Shown here: piece after piece, positions 8,870 to 16,314 of the stretch
Position numbering within the stretch: position 1 is the stretch's first letter
Layout: the number at the start of each line of letters is the position of its first letter
Assembly (NCBI GenBank): GCA_963981525.1
Contig: CAXCDZ010000004.1
Coordinates: 1-32,074, forward strand
DNA from: CAXCDZ01 sp963981525
GTDB lineage: Bacteria > Patescibacteriota > Microgenomatia > UBA1400 > UBA12108
Length of the DNA: 32,074 bases
Direction of reading: 5' to 3'
The notes under the pieces: model-generated
What the model was told of the DNA's origin: nothing
The model's input: the letters and a program-made list of their open reading frames with translations, nothing else
Databases searched by the model: none
Translations under genes and position numbers: made by a program

Positions 8870-9931
8870 ATGCAGCAACATCCCGTCCCCCAGAACGTCA
8901 CCCAGTACCAGTTCCGTCTCGTGGGAGACATGACGCTCAAACAGTTTCTAGAGCTGGCTGGCGGCATGGTCGTCGCCTACCTCTTCTTCGCTAGCAACCT
9001 CCTTTTTTTCATCAAATGGCCACTAGCTCTCGGATCACTCCTTCTCGGAGTCGGCCTCGCCTTCTTCCCGATCGAAGAACGCCCTCTTGACGTCTGGATC
9101 ATCAACTTCCTCAAATCAATCTACGCTCCCACCCGCTTCGTCTGGCAAAAAACCACCAAACTCCCCGACCTTTTTTCCTTCAAAGCTCATGACATCGTCG
9201 AGAAAAAAACCTCCACCAAAACAGTCAAAGCCCCCACTCTCCCCGTCCAACCCACCCCCACAACTGACTACTCAGAAGATGAACTCGCCAAACTCAAAAG
9301 TCTCGAGTCACTCCTTACCTCAGCCAAGCCCACCACAAACAAGGCTCAATCAAAACCCAATAACCAAGAACTAAAAACTAAGAGCCAGAAACCAACAATC
9401 TCAGTCCGAAAACTCTCGACAAGCAAAGTCATTTTTGACGCCCAAAAGCCCCTCCCCACTCAAAACAAAACAGCAGCTACCATTAAGACTGCCACCAAAC
9501 CTTCTACACAATCTCGCAGTGAAGCGGAGACCCCGCCGCTCGCGAGCGGCGTGGGCACCCCTCACAAAGCAACTATCTCAAAAGATATCTTCGTGAGCAA
9601 TCCAACCGTCACAACCCAAAAACTCACCGCCACAGGGGAAACTGAAAACATCAAGCTCCCCGCCTCTCCCAAAAAACCCAACATCGTCGTCGGCATGGCT
9701 ATTGACAAGGAGGGTGCGATCGTCAGCGGAGCCATCATCGAAATTATCAACTCAGACGGAATCTCTGCCCGCGCCATCAAAGCCAACTCTCTCGGCCAGT
9801 TCTATATCTCCACCCCCCTCCCACCAGGTAAGTATGTTCTTGAGGTAGAAAAAGACGGCTTCACCTTCCCCCGTCAATCACTCACCATTAACAACAAACT
9901 CATCTCTCCAATCCTCCTCCGCGCAAGCTAA
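8870..9931 (+). CDS. PrgI-family membrane protein fused to a carboxypeptidase-regulatory-like domain
   Basis: A 353-residue protein. Residues about 1-95 match the PrgI family: a QYQFRLVGDMTLKQFLELAG-type lead, then two closely spaced membrane helices (about 26-45 and 48-66), then IEERPLDVWIINFLKSIY. PrgI-type proteins accompany VirB4/TraC ATPases in reduced type IV secretion and conjugation systems. A long Lys/Thr/Pro-rich linker (about 100-265) leads to an Ig-fold carboxypeptidase regulatory-like domain (about 268-350; VVGMAIDKEGAIVSGAIIEI and a PGKYVLEVEKDGF motif), usual in extracellular proteins that contact glycans or peptides. The linker contains an in-frame palindrome at 9534-9551. The gene is followed by structured element A and then by the VirB4/TraC-like gene. 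The start is supported by the -10 element 6 nt upstream. Confidence 0.8.
   Translation: MQQHPVPQNVTQYQFRLVGDMTLKQFLELAGGMVVAYLFFASNLLFFIKWPLALGSLLLGVGLAFFPIEERPLDVWIINFLKSIYAPTRFVWQKTTKLPDLFSFKAHDIVEKKTSTKTVKAPTLPVQPTPTTDYSEDELAKLKSLESLLTSAKPTTNKAQSKPNNQELKTKSQKPTISVRKLSTSKVIFDAQKPLPTQNKTAATIKTATKPSTQSRSEAETPPLASGVGTPHKATISKDIFVSNPTVTTQKLTATGETENIKLPASPKKPNIVVGMAIDKEGAIVSGAIIEIINSDGISARAIKANSLGQFYISTPLPPGKYVLEVEKDGFTFPRQSLTINNKLISPILLRAS
9534..9551. repeat. 18-bp GC-rich palindrome inside the PrgI-like gene
   Basis: CGCCGCTCG followed by its exact complement CGAGCGGCG, within the disordered linker and encoding part of a PPLASGVGTP stretch. It is markedly more GC-rich than its surroundings and keeps the reading frame, as expected for a small inserted palindromic element. 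Confidence 0.7.
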
Positions 9932-9981
9932 CCAACTTCATGATGACCGGGTATTCACACACTTATTACCTCTGACTCAAA

Positions 9982-10132
9982 AATATTACGCATCTGGTGC
10001 ATCTACGTTTTTTGAGTGGCAAAAACTACGCAGGCACGACGGATGCCGAGTGATAGATCGCTGTGACAGCAGTCACAGATAGATCGCTTTTGCGTTCACA
10101 AAAATGTAGTGTGCCAGATGAGAGGAAATATT
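9982..10132 (+). repeat. Structured intergenic element, copy A
   Basis: It occupies most of the 263-bp gap before the VirB4/TraC-like gene. The outer helix pairs 9991-10013 with 10099-10120 (CATCTGG/CCAGATG, CTAC/GTAG, T-run/A-run), extended by AATATT at both ends. Next is the conserved GCAAAA/TTTTGC helix. Inside are hairpin 1 (GGCA 10033-10036 / TGCC 10044-10047 around GACG) and hairpin 2 (CTGTGAC 10061-10067, loop AGCA, GTCACAG 10072-10078). Copies B, C and D share the core and loops but have different, still complementary stems. It may be a structured RNA or a mobile hairpin DNA. Confidence 0.85.
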
Positions 10133-10182
10133 TTGCACTATAACAACAGAAAATAATGCGTGATTGAGGGATTAACAACTGC

Positions 10183-10188
10183 TATACT
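10183..10188 (+). promoter_or_regulatory. -10 element for the VirB4/TraC-like gene (leaderless start)
   Basis: TATACT with 6 nt to the ATG at 10195; same hexamer and spacing as before the PrgI-like gene. No clear -35 and no Shine-Dalgarno sequence. Confidence 0.55.
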
Positions 10189-10194
10189 AACTCC

Positions 10195-10833
10195 ATGGAC
10201 AGCTCAGTCATCGTCGCCACTACTCAGGAACATCTCGACATCGAAACCATTCGAGATGACATGGTCATCCTCAAGAATGGCATCTGCTCCACCGCCCTCT
10301 CAGTCTCTGCCATCAACTTTGGACTATTGTCAGAAGAGGAACAGGACGCAACCATCTACTCATACGCCGGCCTCCTCAACTCCCTCTCCTTCCCCGTCCA
10401 GATCGTCATCCAAAGTGAAAAAAAGGATATCTCCCTCTACCTCGAACTCCTCAGAACTCAGGAGGGCAAGCTCAAAAATCCAGTCATGCAAGAACGTATG
10501 AAAGAATATCGCGAATTCATCAACACCACCATCACCGAGCAGAACGTTCTGGACAAAAAATTCTACTTCATCATCTCCTACACCCCTATCACTCTCTCCG
10601 GCAACACCAAAATCACCCAGGATCTTATCGACAAAGCCAAGATTGATCTAGAACCAAAAAGAGATCACGTCACCAAACAGCTCGCTCGCATTGGCCTAGT
10701 CAGCCAGTCTCTCAACTCCCAAAATCTCATCAAACTCTTCCACAGCTTCTACAACCCATCTGTCAAAGGCCAAAAATTCGCCAGCAGCAAAGACTACGAA
10801 CAATCTCTCGTCGCCCCCAACGTCGCTAGCTAG
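10195..10833 (+). CDS. VirB4/TraC-like N-terminal-type secretion protein without ATPase domain
   Basis: A 212-residue soluble protein whose pattern (DHLDIETIRDDMVILKNG-like lead, INFGLLSEEEQ, LNSLSFPVQIVIQSEK, EYREFI, then a FYFIISYTP strand) matches the N-terminal domain found in TraC/VirB4-related proteins of Patescibacteria, which normally neighbours a PrgI-like protein. No Walker A or B motif is present, so the motor ATPase must be a separate gene, outside the window, or lost. The protein ends shortly after an FHSFYNPSV-type segment where a full-length VirB4 would continue. It lies 263 bp after the PrgI-like gene with its own promoter. Cytoplasmic face of the secretion apparatus is the likely location. 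Confidence 0.7.
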   Translation: MDSSVIVATTQEHLDIETIRDDMVILKNGICSTALSVSAINFGLLSEEEQDATIYSYAGLLNSLSFPVQIVIQSEKKDISLYLELLRTQEGKLKNPVMQERMKEYREFINTTITEQNVLDKKFYFIISYTPITLSGNTKITQDLIDKAKIDLEPKRDHVTKQLARIGLVSQSLNSQNLIKLFHSFYNPSVKGQKFASSKDYEQSLVAPNVAS

Positions 10834-10844
10834 CATTCCCCCCG

Positions 10845-10997
10845 CAGCCCAACCCGCCCACGCCGTGACACACAACTCTCAGATAGTTAATTCATTAGAA
10901 ATGCAGATGCGTGCATATGGTATTGGGGAACCCTAATACCAGAACACATCTATCTGCAATATATTACCTAGTCTTGAGAGTCTGTGGCGCCGTGGCG
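10845..10997 (+). repeat. Second structured repeat family, copy 1 (imperfect inverted repeat)
   Basis: The outer arms pair CCGCC..CACG..CACACA..ACTCTCA (10854-10881) with TTGAGAGT..TGTGGCGCCGTGGCGG (10974-10997). Nested inside are GCAGAT/ATCTGC and a GGTATTGGGG/CCCTAATACC hairpin around 10918-10940. The first 55-60 bp recur at 32020-32074 with few changes. It lies between the VirB4/TraC-like gene and tsaD; the 265-bp gap contains no gene. Confidence 0.75.
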
Positions 10998-11016
10998 GTC
11001 TACTTTTCTTCGGTTC

Positions 11017-11068
11017 GGTTCTTTTGTAGAAGCAAAAGAATGGAACCCCAGTGTGCGCGGGCGCGCAC
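11017..11068 (+). other. Two hairpins upstream of tsaD
   Basis: GGTTC..TTTTG / CAAAA..GGAACC (11017-11047), then a GC-rich GTGTGCGC/GCGCGCAC hairpin (11051-11068) adjacent to the tsaD -10 region. Neither has a T-run. They could be 3'-end structures of the upstream transcript or a regulatory DNA site. Confidence 0.45.
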
Positions 11069-11085
11069 TATAATAAAAACTCAAC

Positions 11086-11091
11086 TATAAT
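11086..11091 (+). promoter_or_regulatory. -10 element for tsaD (leaderless start)
   Basis: TATAAT with 7 nt to the ATG at 11099. A second TATAAT lies at 11069-11074. The position decides the start: the in-frame GTG at 11051 lies upstream of this promoter. Confidence 0.6.
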
Positions 11092-11098
11092 ACCCCTC

Positions 11099-12145
11099 AT
11101 GAAACCAACCATCCTTAGCATCGAAACATCCCTCGACGACACCTGTGCCGCCGTCACCCGTGGCACTAGTGTCCTCAGCAACATCGTTAGCTCCCAGACT
11201 AGCCACCACGCCGAGTGGGGAGGAACAGTCCCCGACATCGCCAAAAGACTGCATCAAGAGTGGCTCCCGTTAGTTACTGCTCGAGCTCTCAAACAGGCCA
11301 AGTTAACCCCCTCTGACCTAGACGCCATCGCAGTCACAATTGGCCCAGGACTCGCTCCCAGCCTAGAACAAGGCATCGACCATGCCAAAAATCTCAGTAA
11401 AGAATACAGCCTTCCTATTATCCCCATCAACCACCTCGAAGGTCATCTCCTCAGTAGCTATGCCACCAACCTCAACGACAACGGACCGCTCACCAAAGTA
11501 CCGCCAGAATATCCTGCACTCGGCTTCCTCATCTCCGGCGGTCACACCCAGCTCGTACTTATGCAGAGAGTCGGCGAGTATCAGCTATTAGGTGCCACTC
11601 TCGATGACGCAGCTGGTGAGGCCTACGACAAAGTCGCTCGCATGCTAGGACTCGGCTACCCTGGCGGACCAATCCTCGCCGAGATGGCGCGAACTGGCTC
11701 TCCCATCTATCCACTACGAGAACCCATGACTACTAGACGTGACCTAGACTTCTCCTTCTCAGGCCTCAAAACCCAGGCCAAATATTTTCTGGAGAGAGAA
11801 AAACCCGAGTTAACCAAACAGTTTATCCTCGACTTCTCCGCTAGTTTCCAGCAAGCAGTTTTCAAGCATCTCATGCGCAGGTTCCGCCGTGCGATAGAGC
11901 TCCACTCCCCTACCATGATCCTTTTGGGTGGAGGAGTAGTTAGTAATATTCCACTACGCACCTTGGCCAGGAAAACTGCCAAAGAGTTTGGTATTCCCAC
12001 TCACATTCCATATAGCAAAAAGCTAATCACCGACAACGCCGCCATGATCGGAGTCGTCGCCTCATTCCAATTTACCAGTGGTAACTTCGTTGATCCCGAC
12101 TCTCTCGACCGTCTCCCCAATCTCAACTTTCCAACAATTTCTTAA
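11099..12145 (+). CDS. tsaD: tRNA N6-adenosine threonylcarbamoyltransferase TsaD
   Basis: A 348-residue ASKHA-fold enzyme that, with TsaB and TsaE, transfers the threonylcarbamoyl group to A37 of ANN-decoding tRNAs (t6A). Visible family features are ILSIETSLDDT at the N-terminus, the metal-binding H112-x-x-x-H116 in NHLEGH, FLISGGHTQL, a GEAYDKVARMLGLGYPGGP loop and LLGGGVVSN near the C-terminus. Length is normal. Starting at 11099 rather than the upstream GTG gives the conserved MKPTILSIETS N-terminus and fits the -10 element 7 nt upstream. It overlaps the 3' end of sufU on the other strand by 23 bp. A terminator for it appears to lie about 200 bp further on, inside the sufU frame. Confidence 0.97.
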   Translation: MKPTILSIETSLDDTCAAVTRGTSVLSNIVSSQTSHHAEWGGTVPDIAKRLHQEWLPLVTARALKQAKLTPSDLDAIAVTIGPGLAPSLEQGIDHAKNLSKEYSLPIIPINHLEGHLLSSYATNLNDNGPLTKVPPEYPALGFLISGGHTQLVLMQRVGEYQLLGATLDDAAGEAYDKVARMLGLGYPGGPILAEMARTGSPIYPLREPMTTRRDLDFSFSGLKTQAKYFLEREKPELTKQFILDFSASFQQAVFKHLMRRFRRAIELHSPTMILLGGGVVSNIPLRTLARKTAKEFGIPTHIPYSKKLITDNAAMIGVVASFQFTSGNFVDPDSLDRLPNLNFPTIS

Positions 12146-12548
12146 CCACCTTCACAGGCAACGTCAAACACTTCTCTCTCCCAGGATTCACCGAAAACCC
12201 AATTCCTTTCTCCAGCAACTCTTCCTCACTCATCTCCTGCACAACCTTCAGGGCCTGGCCCTTAAGGTACTCCGAGAGCTTACTCGCACTCGCAGTCGTG
12301 ATCGCACACCCGATCCCTTTCCACTTCACCTCATCTATTATCTCTAGTTCCGAACTTTCAGATGTTCCAGAGTTCGGAACTTTTTTTACTCGAATCTGAA
12401 ACTGCACCATATCTCCACACGACGCATTCGCGTCTTTCCCTTCAATAACTTGTCCTGCCTGCCCGCCTTTGGCGGGAGCATCGCCGAAGGAACCTTGGTT
12501 CCGAGGGTGCTCATAGTGATCCATTACTTCTTCTTTGTAGATATCCAT
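12123..12548 (-). CDS. sufU: SufU-type Fe-S scaffold / sulfur acceptor
   Basis: A 141-residue IscU/SufU fold protein, last gene of the suf operon; SufU accepts sulfur from SufS and passes it to the SufBCD scaffold. The three conserved cysteines are present: C44 in NASCGD, C81 in GCAITTAS and C127 in GREKCLTLP. ATG 12548 gives the usual MDIYKEEVMDHYEHPRN start with a GGAAA motif upstream; an in-frame TTG 12 nt earlier is less likely. Two segments absent from typical family members are both encoded by palindromic DNA: residues about 25-33 (PAKGGQAGQ) and about 57-69 (VPNSGTSESSELE), the latter being the terminator hairpin of the convergent tsaD. SufS ends 2 nt upstream. Confidence 0.93.
   Translation of the reverse strand: MDIYKEEVMDHYEHPRNQGSFGDAPAKGGQAGQVIEGKDANASCGDMVQFQIRVKKVPNSGTSESSELEIIDEVKWKGIGCAITTASASKLSEYLKGQALKVVQEMSEEELLEKGIGFSVNPGREKCLTLPVKVVKKLLES
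12346..12387 (+). terminator. Intrinsic terminator for tsaD inside antisense sufU
   Basis: AGTTCCGAACT (12346-12356), 14-nt loop, AGTTCGGAACT (12371-12381), then a run of seven T on the + strand. This is a textbook rho-independent terminator oriented to end rightward transcription from tsaD. It is translated on the minus strand as a Ser/Glu-rich loop in SufU. Confidence 0.75.
12454..12476. repeat. In-frame palindromic insertion in sufU
   Basis: CCTGCCTG followed by CCCGCC-TTT-GGCGGG, encoding a Pro-Ala-Lys-Gly-Gly-Gln-Ala-Gly stretch in SufU. The CCTGCCTGC prefix is shared with the palindrome in sufS (12890-12907), suggesting one family of small palindromic elements. Confidence 0.7.
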
Positions 12549-12549
12549 C

Positions 12550-13800
12550 TTATTTTCCAAATGTTTTCTTAACCTGACCTAATGCCTCCACCAAACTATC
12601 AATATCCGACTTCGTCGTATACACATTAAAGCTGGCTCGCACTGAGGCTGCCACCCCCATCTTCTCGTGCAAAATCATCGTACAGTGATGCCCTGACCTC
12701 ACCATCACATTATTCTCACTAAGAATCGTCGCCACATCATGTGCATGAACACCATTATATGTAAAACTCACACTTCCACTTCGTATTTCTGGATCCTGTG
12801 GACCCAGAATAACAAGGTTCGTAACTTTGTTTAATTTATCCAATGCATACCCCACTATCTCCATGTCATGCTCCCGCACACTCTCCATTCCTGCCTGCGC
12901 AGGCAGGCCCAACTTCTCCAAATACTCTATCGCTACCTTAAGCCCCCAATAACTTGCTACATCAGGTACCCCTGCCTCAAACTTATCAGGTAATGCGGCC
13001 CAGCTGGACCCATCCTTGTGCACCTCACTAATCATCCCACCTCCCGTGAGAAACGGTTTCATTTTTTCGAGTATCTCCCTCTTTCCCCACAGCACCCCTG
13101 CTCCCCCTGGCCCCAGCATCTTGTGTCCAGAAAACGCGTAAAAATCACACCCCAACGAGCTCACATCTACTTTCAAGTGGGGCACAGCTTGCGCCCCGTC
13201 CACCATTACTGTTGCACCTGATTTTTTTGCGATCTTCACCATCTCACGAGCTGGATTAACTGTTCCGAGCGCATTCGATACTTGAACAAACGATACTAGC
13301 TTCGCCCCCTTCACTTTCTGCTTGTAGTCATCTATGTCTATCTTTCCCTCACTGGTTACTCCAACATACTCCACACTCGCCTCCACTCTCTCCGCAAGCT
13401 GTTGCCACGGCACGATATTGGCGTGATGCTCCATTTCTGTAACCACTATTTTATCTCCCTTGCCGATATTACTCATCCCCCAGCTATACGCAACCAGGTT
13501 AATTGCCTCGGTTGTATTACGCAAAAACACTATCTCTTTTTCACTCCCTGCACCAAGAAATCTAGTTACAGCCCGCCTCGCTTCCATTAGCATCTGCGTC
13601 GCCTCGTCCCCTAACTGATGAGCTCCCCTATGCGCCGCTGCATTACTAGTCATGTAGTACTGTGAGATCGCATCCAGTACTACTTGTGGTTTCTGACTCG
13701 TTGCCCCACTATCCAAGTAAACTATCTGCTTTCCATTAATTTCGCGTGATAATATTGGGAAATCTCGTTTTATTAACTCTGGATCAAATTTAAGTTTCAT
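12550..13800 (-). CDS. sufS: Cysteine desulfurase SufS
   Basis: A 416-residue PLP enzyme that removes sulfur from cysteine to form a protein persulfide for Fe-S assembly. The PLP-binding lysine is K227 in SGHKMLGPGG, and the catalytic cysteine is C373 in RSGHHC, the class II (SufS) loop. TEMEHHANIVPW and DGAQAVPH are also typical. ATG 13800 overlaps the sufD stop by 4 bp (ATGA), the usual translational-coupling arrangement; a GTG two codons earlier is also possible. Residues about 299-304 (LPAQAG) are encoded by a perfect 18-bp palindrome and look inserted. Operon order is exonuclease-sufC-sufB-sufD-sufS-sufU. Confidence 0.97.
   Translation of the reverse strand: MKLKFDPELIKRDFPILSREINGKQIVYLDSGATSQKPQVVLDAISQYYMTSNAAAHRGAHQLGDEATQMLMEARRAVTRFLGAGSEKEIVFLRNTTEAINLVAYSWGMSNIGKGDKIVVTEMEHHANIVPWQQLAERVEASVEYVGVTSEGKIDIDDYKQKVKGAKLVSFVQVSNALGTVNPAREMVKIAKKSGATVMVDGAQAVPHLKVDVSSLGCDFYAFSGHKMLGPGGAGVLWGKREILEKMKPFLTGGGMISEVHKDGSSWAALPDKFEAGVPDVASYWGLKVAIEYLEKLGLPAQAGMESVREHDMEIVGYALDKLNKVTNLVILGPQDPEIRSGSVSFTYNGVHAHDVATILSENNVMVRSGHHCTMILHEKMGVAASVRASFNVYTTKSDIDSLVEALGQVKKTFGK
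12890..12907. repeat. In-frame 18-bp palindrome in sufS
   Basis: CCTGCCTGC followed by its exact complement GCAGGCAGG, encoding Leu-Pro-Ala-Gln-Ala-Gly in a surface-loop region of SufS. Shares CCTGCCTGC with the sufU insertion. Confidence 0.75.
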
Positions 13801-14267
13801 ACCCACATTCTATCACTCAACCATCCCTCCACAATCTGCTCTTCCGCGTCTTCTCGCTCTATCCCCCGGCTCATCAGATACTCGATCTGATTCTCATCAA
13901 TTCTGGATACACTCGCACCGTGCCCTGCCTTCACCTCATCACTCATTATTTCTAGTTGTGGATCTACCGAAGCGCTTGACATGTCATCTAGCAGTAACAC
14001 TCTCAACTCCAGTCTCGCGTCCACCCCACTCACTCCCTCTGGAATCTTGATAATCCCACTCAGATTAACCCTCGCCCCATTCCTCGCAATCGCTCTCACC
14101 ACCACCCGACTCTTGGTATTGCTCCCTATGTGCTCCACCACCACATTCAGTTTGTACTCTCCTTTTTTTTCTGCCCTCACAACACTCATCCACTCCGCCC
14201 TATTTCCGAAATCATCAAGCTCAATCAATTCTTCATACTCCCCTGGTTGGTTATACTGTTTTATCAT
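13797..14267 (-). CDS. sufD: Short SufD-like protein
   Basis: A 156-residue protein, far shorter than typical SufD (roughly 300-450 residues). It keeps the end of the beta-helix and the characteristic C-terminus: a PQLEIMSDEVKAGHGASVS segment, then ENQIEYLMSRGI and an acidic helix. SufB here ends with a parallel segment (EAYASKVSEEETEYLMSRGM), confirming the relationship. SufD normally pairs with SufB and SufC in the SufBC2D scaffold; its position directly after sufB, overlapping it by 4 bp, and 4 bp into sufS fits that role. The N-terminal helical domain and most of the beta-helix are absent with no sign of a frameshift, so this appears to be a genuinely minimised SufD. Confidence 0.85.
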   Translation of the reverse strand: MIKQYNQPGEYEELIELDDFGNRAEWMSVVRAEKKGEYKLNVVVEHIGSNTKSRVVVRAIARNGARVNLSGIIKIPEGVSGVDARLELRVLLLDDMSSASVDPQLEIMSDEVKAGHGASVSRIDENQIEYLMSRGIEREDAEEQIVEGWLSDRMWV

Positions 14268-15643
14268 CCAACACTCCCTTCCATCTCCAACTTCACCAAC
14301 CGATTCAACTCCACCGCATACTCCATCGGCAACTCATCTATAACCTCACCCAAAAATCCCCTCACAATCATGGTCTGCGCCTCCCCTTCTGTCATCCCTC
14401 GACTCATCAGATACTCCGTCTCCTCCTCACTCACTTTACTCGCATACGCCTCATGCTCCAACTGTGCGTCATTTGTCATCACTCTATTGGTCGGATACGT
14501 ATCACTCCTACTCTCTGGATCCAGAATCAGAGCATCACACACCACCTTACTCTTAGCTCCCGCAGCATTTGGTGAGATCATCACCAGTCCTCGATAGCTT
14601 GCCCTCCCGCCATTCTTACTAATCGACTTACTAATAATCTCACTACTAGTGTTTGGCGCCAAATGATACATCTTCGCTCCCGTATCCTGCTGCTGTTCAC
14701 TGCCAGCTACTGCTATTGAGAGCATCGAACCTGATGACCCCTCACCCTTCAAGAGGCACGCCGGATACTTCATCGTCACGCACGATCCAATATTACAATC
14801 CACCCACTCCATCCTCCCCTTTTCCCCCACTTCAGCTCTCTTAGTCACTAGGTTATAAACATTTTTATACCAGTTCTGCACTGTGGTATAGCGACACTTC
14901 GCCCCTTTCTTAACTATCACTTCTACCACTGCACTATGCAAGCTTGCCGAGCTGTACGCAGGAGCAGAGCACCCTTCTACATAATTAACACTCGCCCCCT
15001 CCTCCACCACAATCATCGTTCGCTCAAACTGTCCCGCATTCTCCGCATTAATCCGAAAATATGCCTGCAACGGCAACTTAACCTCCACTCCGCGAGGCAC
15101 ATACACAAAAGACCCTCCACTCCAGACTGCAGTATTAAGTGCCGCCAGCTTATTATCTCCCGCCGGTACCACACTCCCCCAATACTTCTTCACTATCTCC
15201 GGATACTCCCGCAATCCCTCATCCATCGAGAGAAACACCACCCCCTTCGTACTCAAGCTCTTCTTAAGTGATCCGTAAATCTTCTCACTGTCATACTGCC
15301 CCGTCACGCCCGACAAATGCTCTCGCTCCGCTTCCGGGACTCCAATCGCATCAAACACTCGCTTGACGTCGGATGGCACTTCCTTCCAGTCTTGATACGG
15401 TCTCTCCACACTCTTTAAATAATAATGGATCTCATCCCATTTCAGTTCTGATAGATCTGCTCCCCACTCCGGAGTTGTGAGACTCTCATAGATCGTGAGT
15501 GCCTTCAGTCTCTCCTCCCTCATCCACTCTGGTTCATTCTTGCTCGCTGAGAGCTCCCCTACCAATCTTTTGGTTAACCCTTTTTTTGCAATATAGGCAT
15601 ACTCATCAGTCGTAGTAGAGCTTCCGAGCTTATACTCGTCCAT
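14264..15643 (-). CDS. sufB: Fe-S cluster assembly scaffold SufB
   Basis: A 459-residue, full-length SufB, core of the SufBC2D complex that assembles Fe-S clusters. Typical features are GVVFLSMDEGLREYPEIVKK, the VYVPRGVEVKLPLQAYFRIN stretch, NYVEGCSAP, a YTTVQNWYKNVYNLVTKR block, and KVVCDALILDPESRSDTYP containing the cysteine and acidic residues at the SufB-SufD interface. The start overlaps the end of sufC by 14 bp and the stop overlaps the sufD start by 4 bp. With such a short SufD partner, SufB may supply more of the scaffold surface than usual (inference). Confidence 0.97.
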   Translation of the reverse strand: MDEYKLGSSTTTDEYAYIAKKGLTKRLVGELSASKNEPEWMREERLKALTIYESLTTPEWGADLSELKWDEIHYYLKSVERPYQDWKEVPSDVKRVFDAIGVPEAEREHLSGVTGQYDSEKIYGSLKKSLSTKGVVFLSMDEGLREYPEIVKKYWGSVVPAGDNKLAALNTAVWSGGSFVYVPRGVEVKLPLQAYFRINAENAGQFERTMIVVEEGASVNYVEGCSAPAYSSASLHSAVVEVIVKKGAKCRYTTVQNWYKNVYNLVTKRAEVGEKGRMEWVDCNIGSCVTMKYPACLLKGEGSSGSMLSIAVAGSEQQQDTGAKMYHLAPNTSSEIISKSISKNGGRASYRGLVMISPNAAGAKSKVVCDALILDPESRSDTYPTNRVMTNDAQLEHEAYASKVSEEETEYLMSRGMTEGEAQTMIVRGFLGEVIDELPMEYAVELNRLVKLEMEGSVG

Positions 15644-16304
15644 GCTTCATGGTCTGTGTTCTTGTAATCTGATCTTTCTCCAGTAGATCATCGTAGTGTG
15701 TGATCACCAAAAACGCCGTTCCCTTGCTCTGCATCTCGCTCACAATCTCACGCACCTTTTGCCTTCCCTGTACGTCCATCCCCGAATCAATCTCATCCAA
15801 GATTGCTAGTTTAGGCTGGAGTAGTAGTAGCTGGAGTAACTCCAACCTCTTCTTCTCTCCACCAGAGAATCCCTCATTTACCTCTCTCCCCACATACTCT
15901 CGTGGCAACCCCACTCGCACAAGCAAGTCCTCTATTTTTTTCTTAAACTCAACCACGCTCTCAATCCTATTCCCCTGAGCCTCATGCGCAGTCTTACACA
16001 ATATAAACACCTTTACACCGGGGAGTGCAACTGGATTCTGATAAGCCAGGAATATTCCCACTTTTGCTCTCTCATCCATCTTCATTTTCAGTAAATTTTT
16101 TCCCTCCAACTCCACCTCACCCCCGACCACCTCATACTGATTACTCCCAGCTAGAACTCGGGCAAACGACGACTTCCCACTCCCATTCACCCCAATTAGT
16201 ACTACTACTTCACCTCGATCTATCTCCATACTCACTCCATTAAGCACTCTCTTTCCCGCCACCTCAGCCTCCAACTTATCTATTCGTAATAGCTGTTTAT
16301 TCAT
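15630..16304 (-). CDS. sufC: Fe-S assembly ATPase SufC
   Basis: A 224-residue ABC-type ATPase that binds SufB and SufD and drives conformational change of the scaffold. Walker A is GVNGSGKS (38-45), signature FSGGEKKR (146-153), Walker B LAILDE (166-171), and the switch histidine is in LVITHYDD. SufC-specific traits include the DSGMDV D-loop and YQNPVALPG Q-loop. Length is slightly below the usual 245-250 residues; the region around residues 100-115 carries ILCKTAHEAQGNR in place of a longer helical insert. It begins 10 bp after the exonuclease gene and has only a weak AGAGAG-type ribosome-binding site. Confidence 0.96.
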   Translation of the reverse strand: MNKQLLRIDKLEAEVAGKRVLNGVSMEIDRGEVVVLIGVNGSGKSSFARVLAGSNQYEVVGGEVELEGKNLLKMKMDERAKVGIFLAYQNPVALPGVKVFILCKTAHEAQGNRIESVVEFKKKIEDLLVRVGLPREYVGREVNEGFSGGEKKRLELLQLLLLQPKLAILDEIDSGMDVQGRQKVREIVSEMQSKGTAFLVITHYDDLLEKDQITRTQTMKHGRV

Positions 16305-16314
16305 TTATTTCTCT

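Noticed and set aside
11051..11098. Upstream GTG start for tsaD
   Set aside because: It adds 16 residues not seen in TsaD and lies upstream of the TATAAT at 11086.
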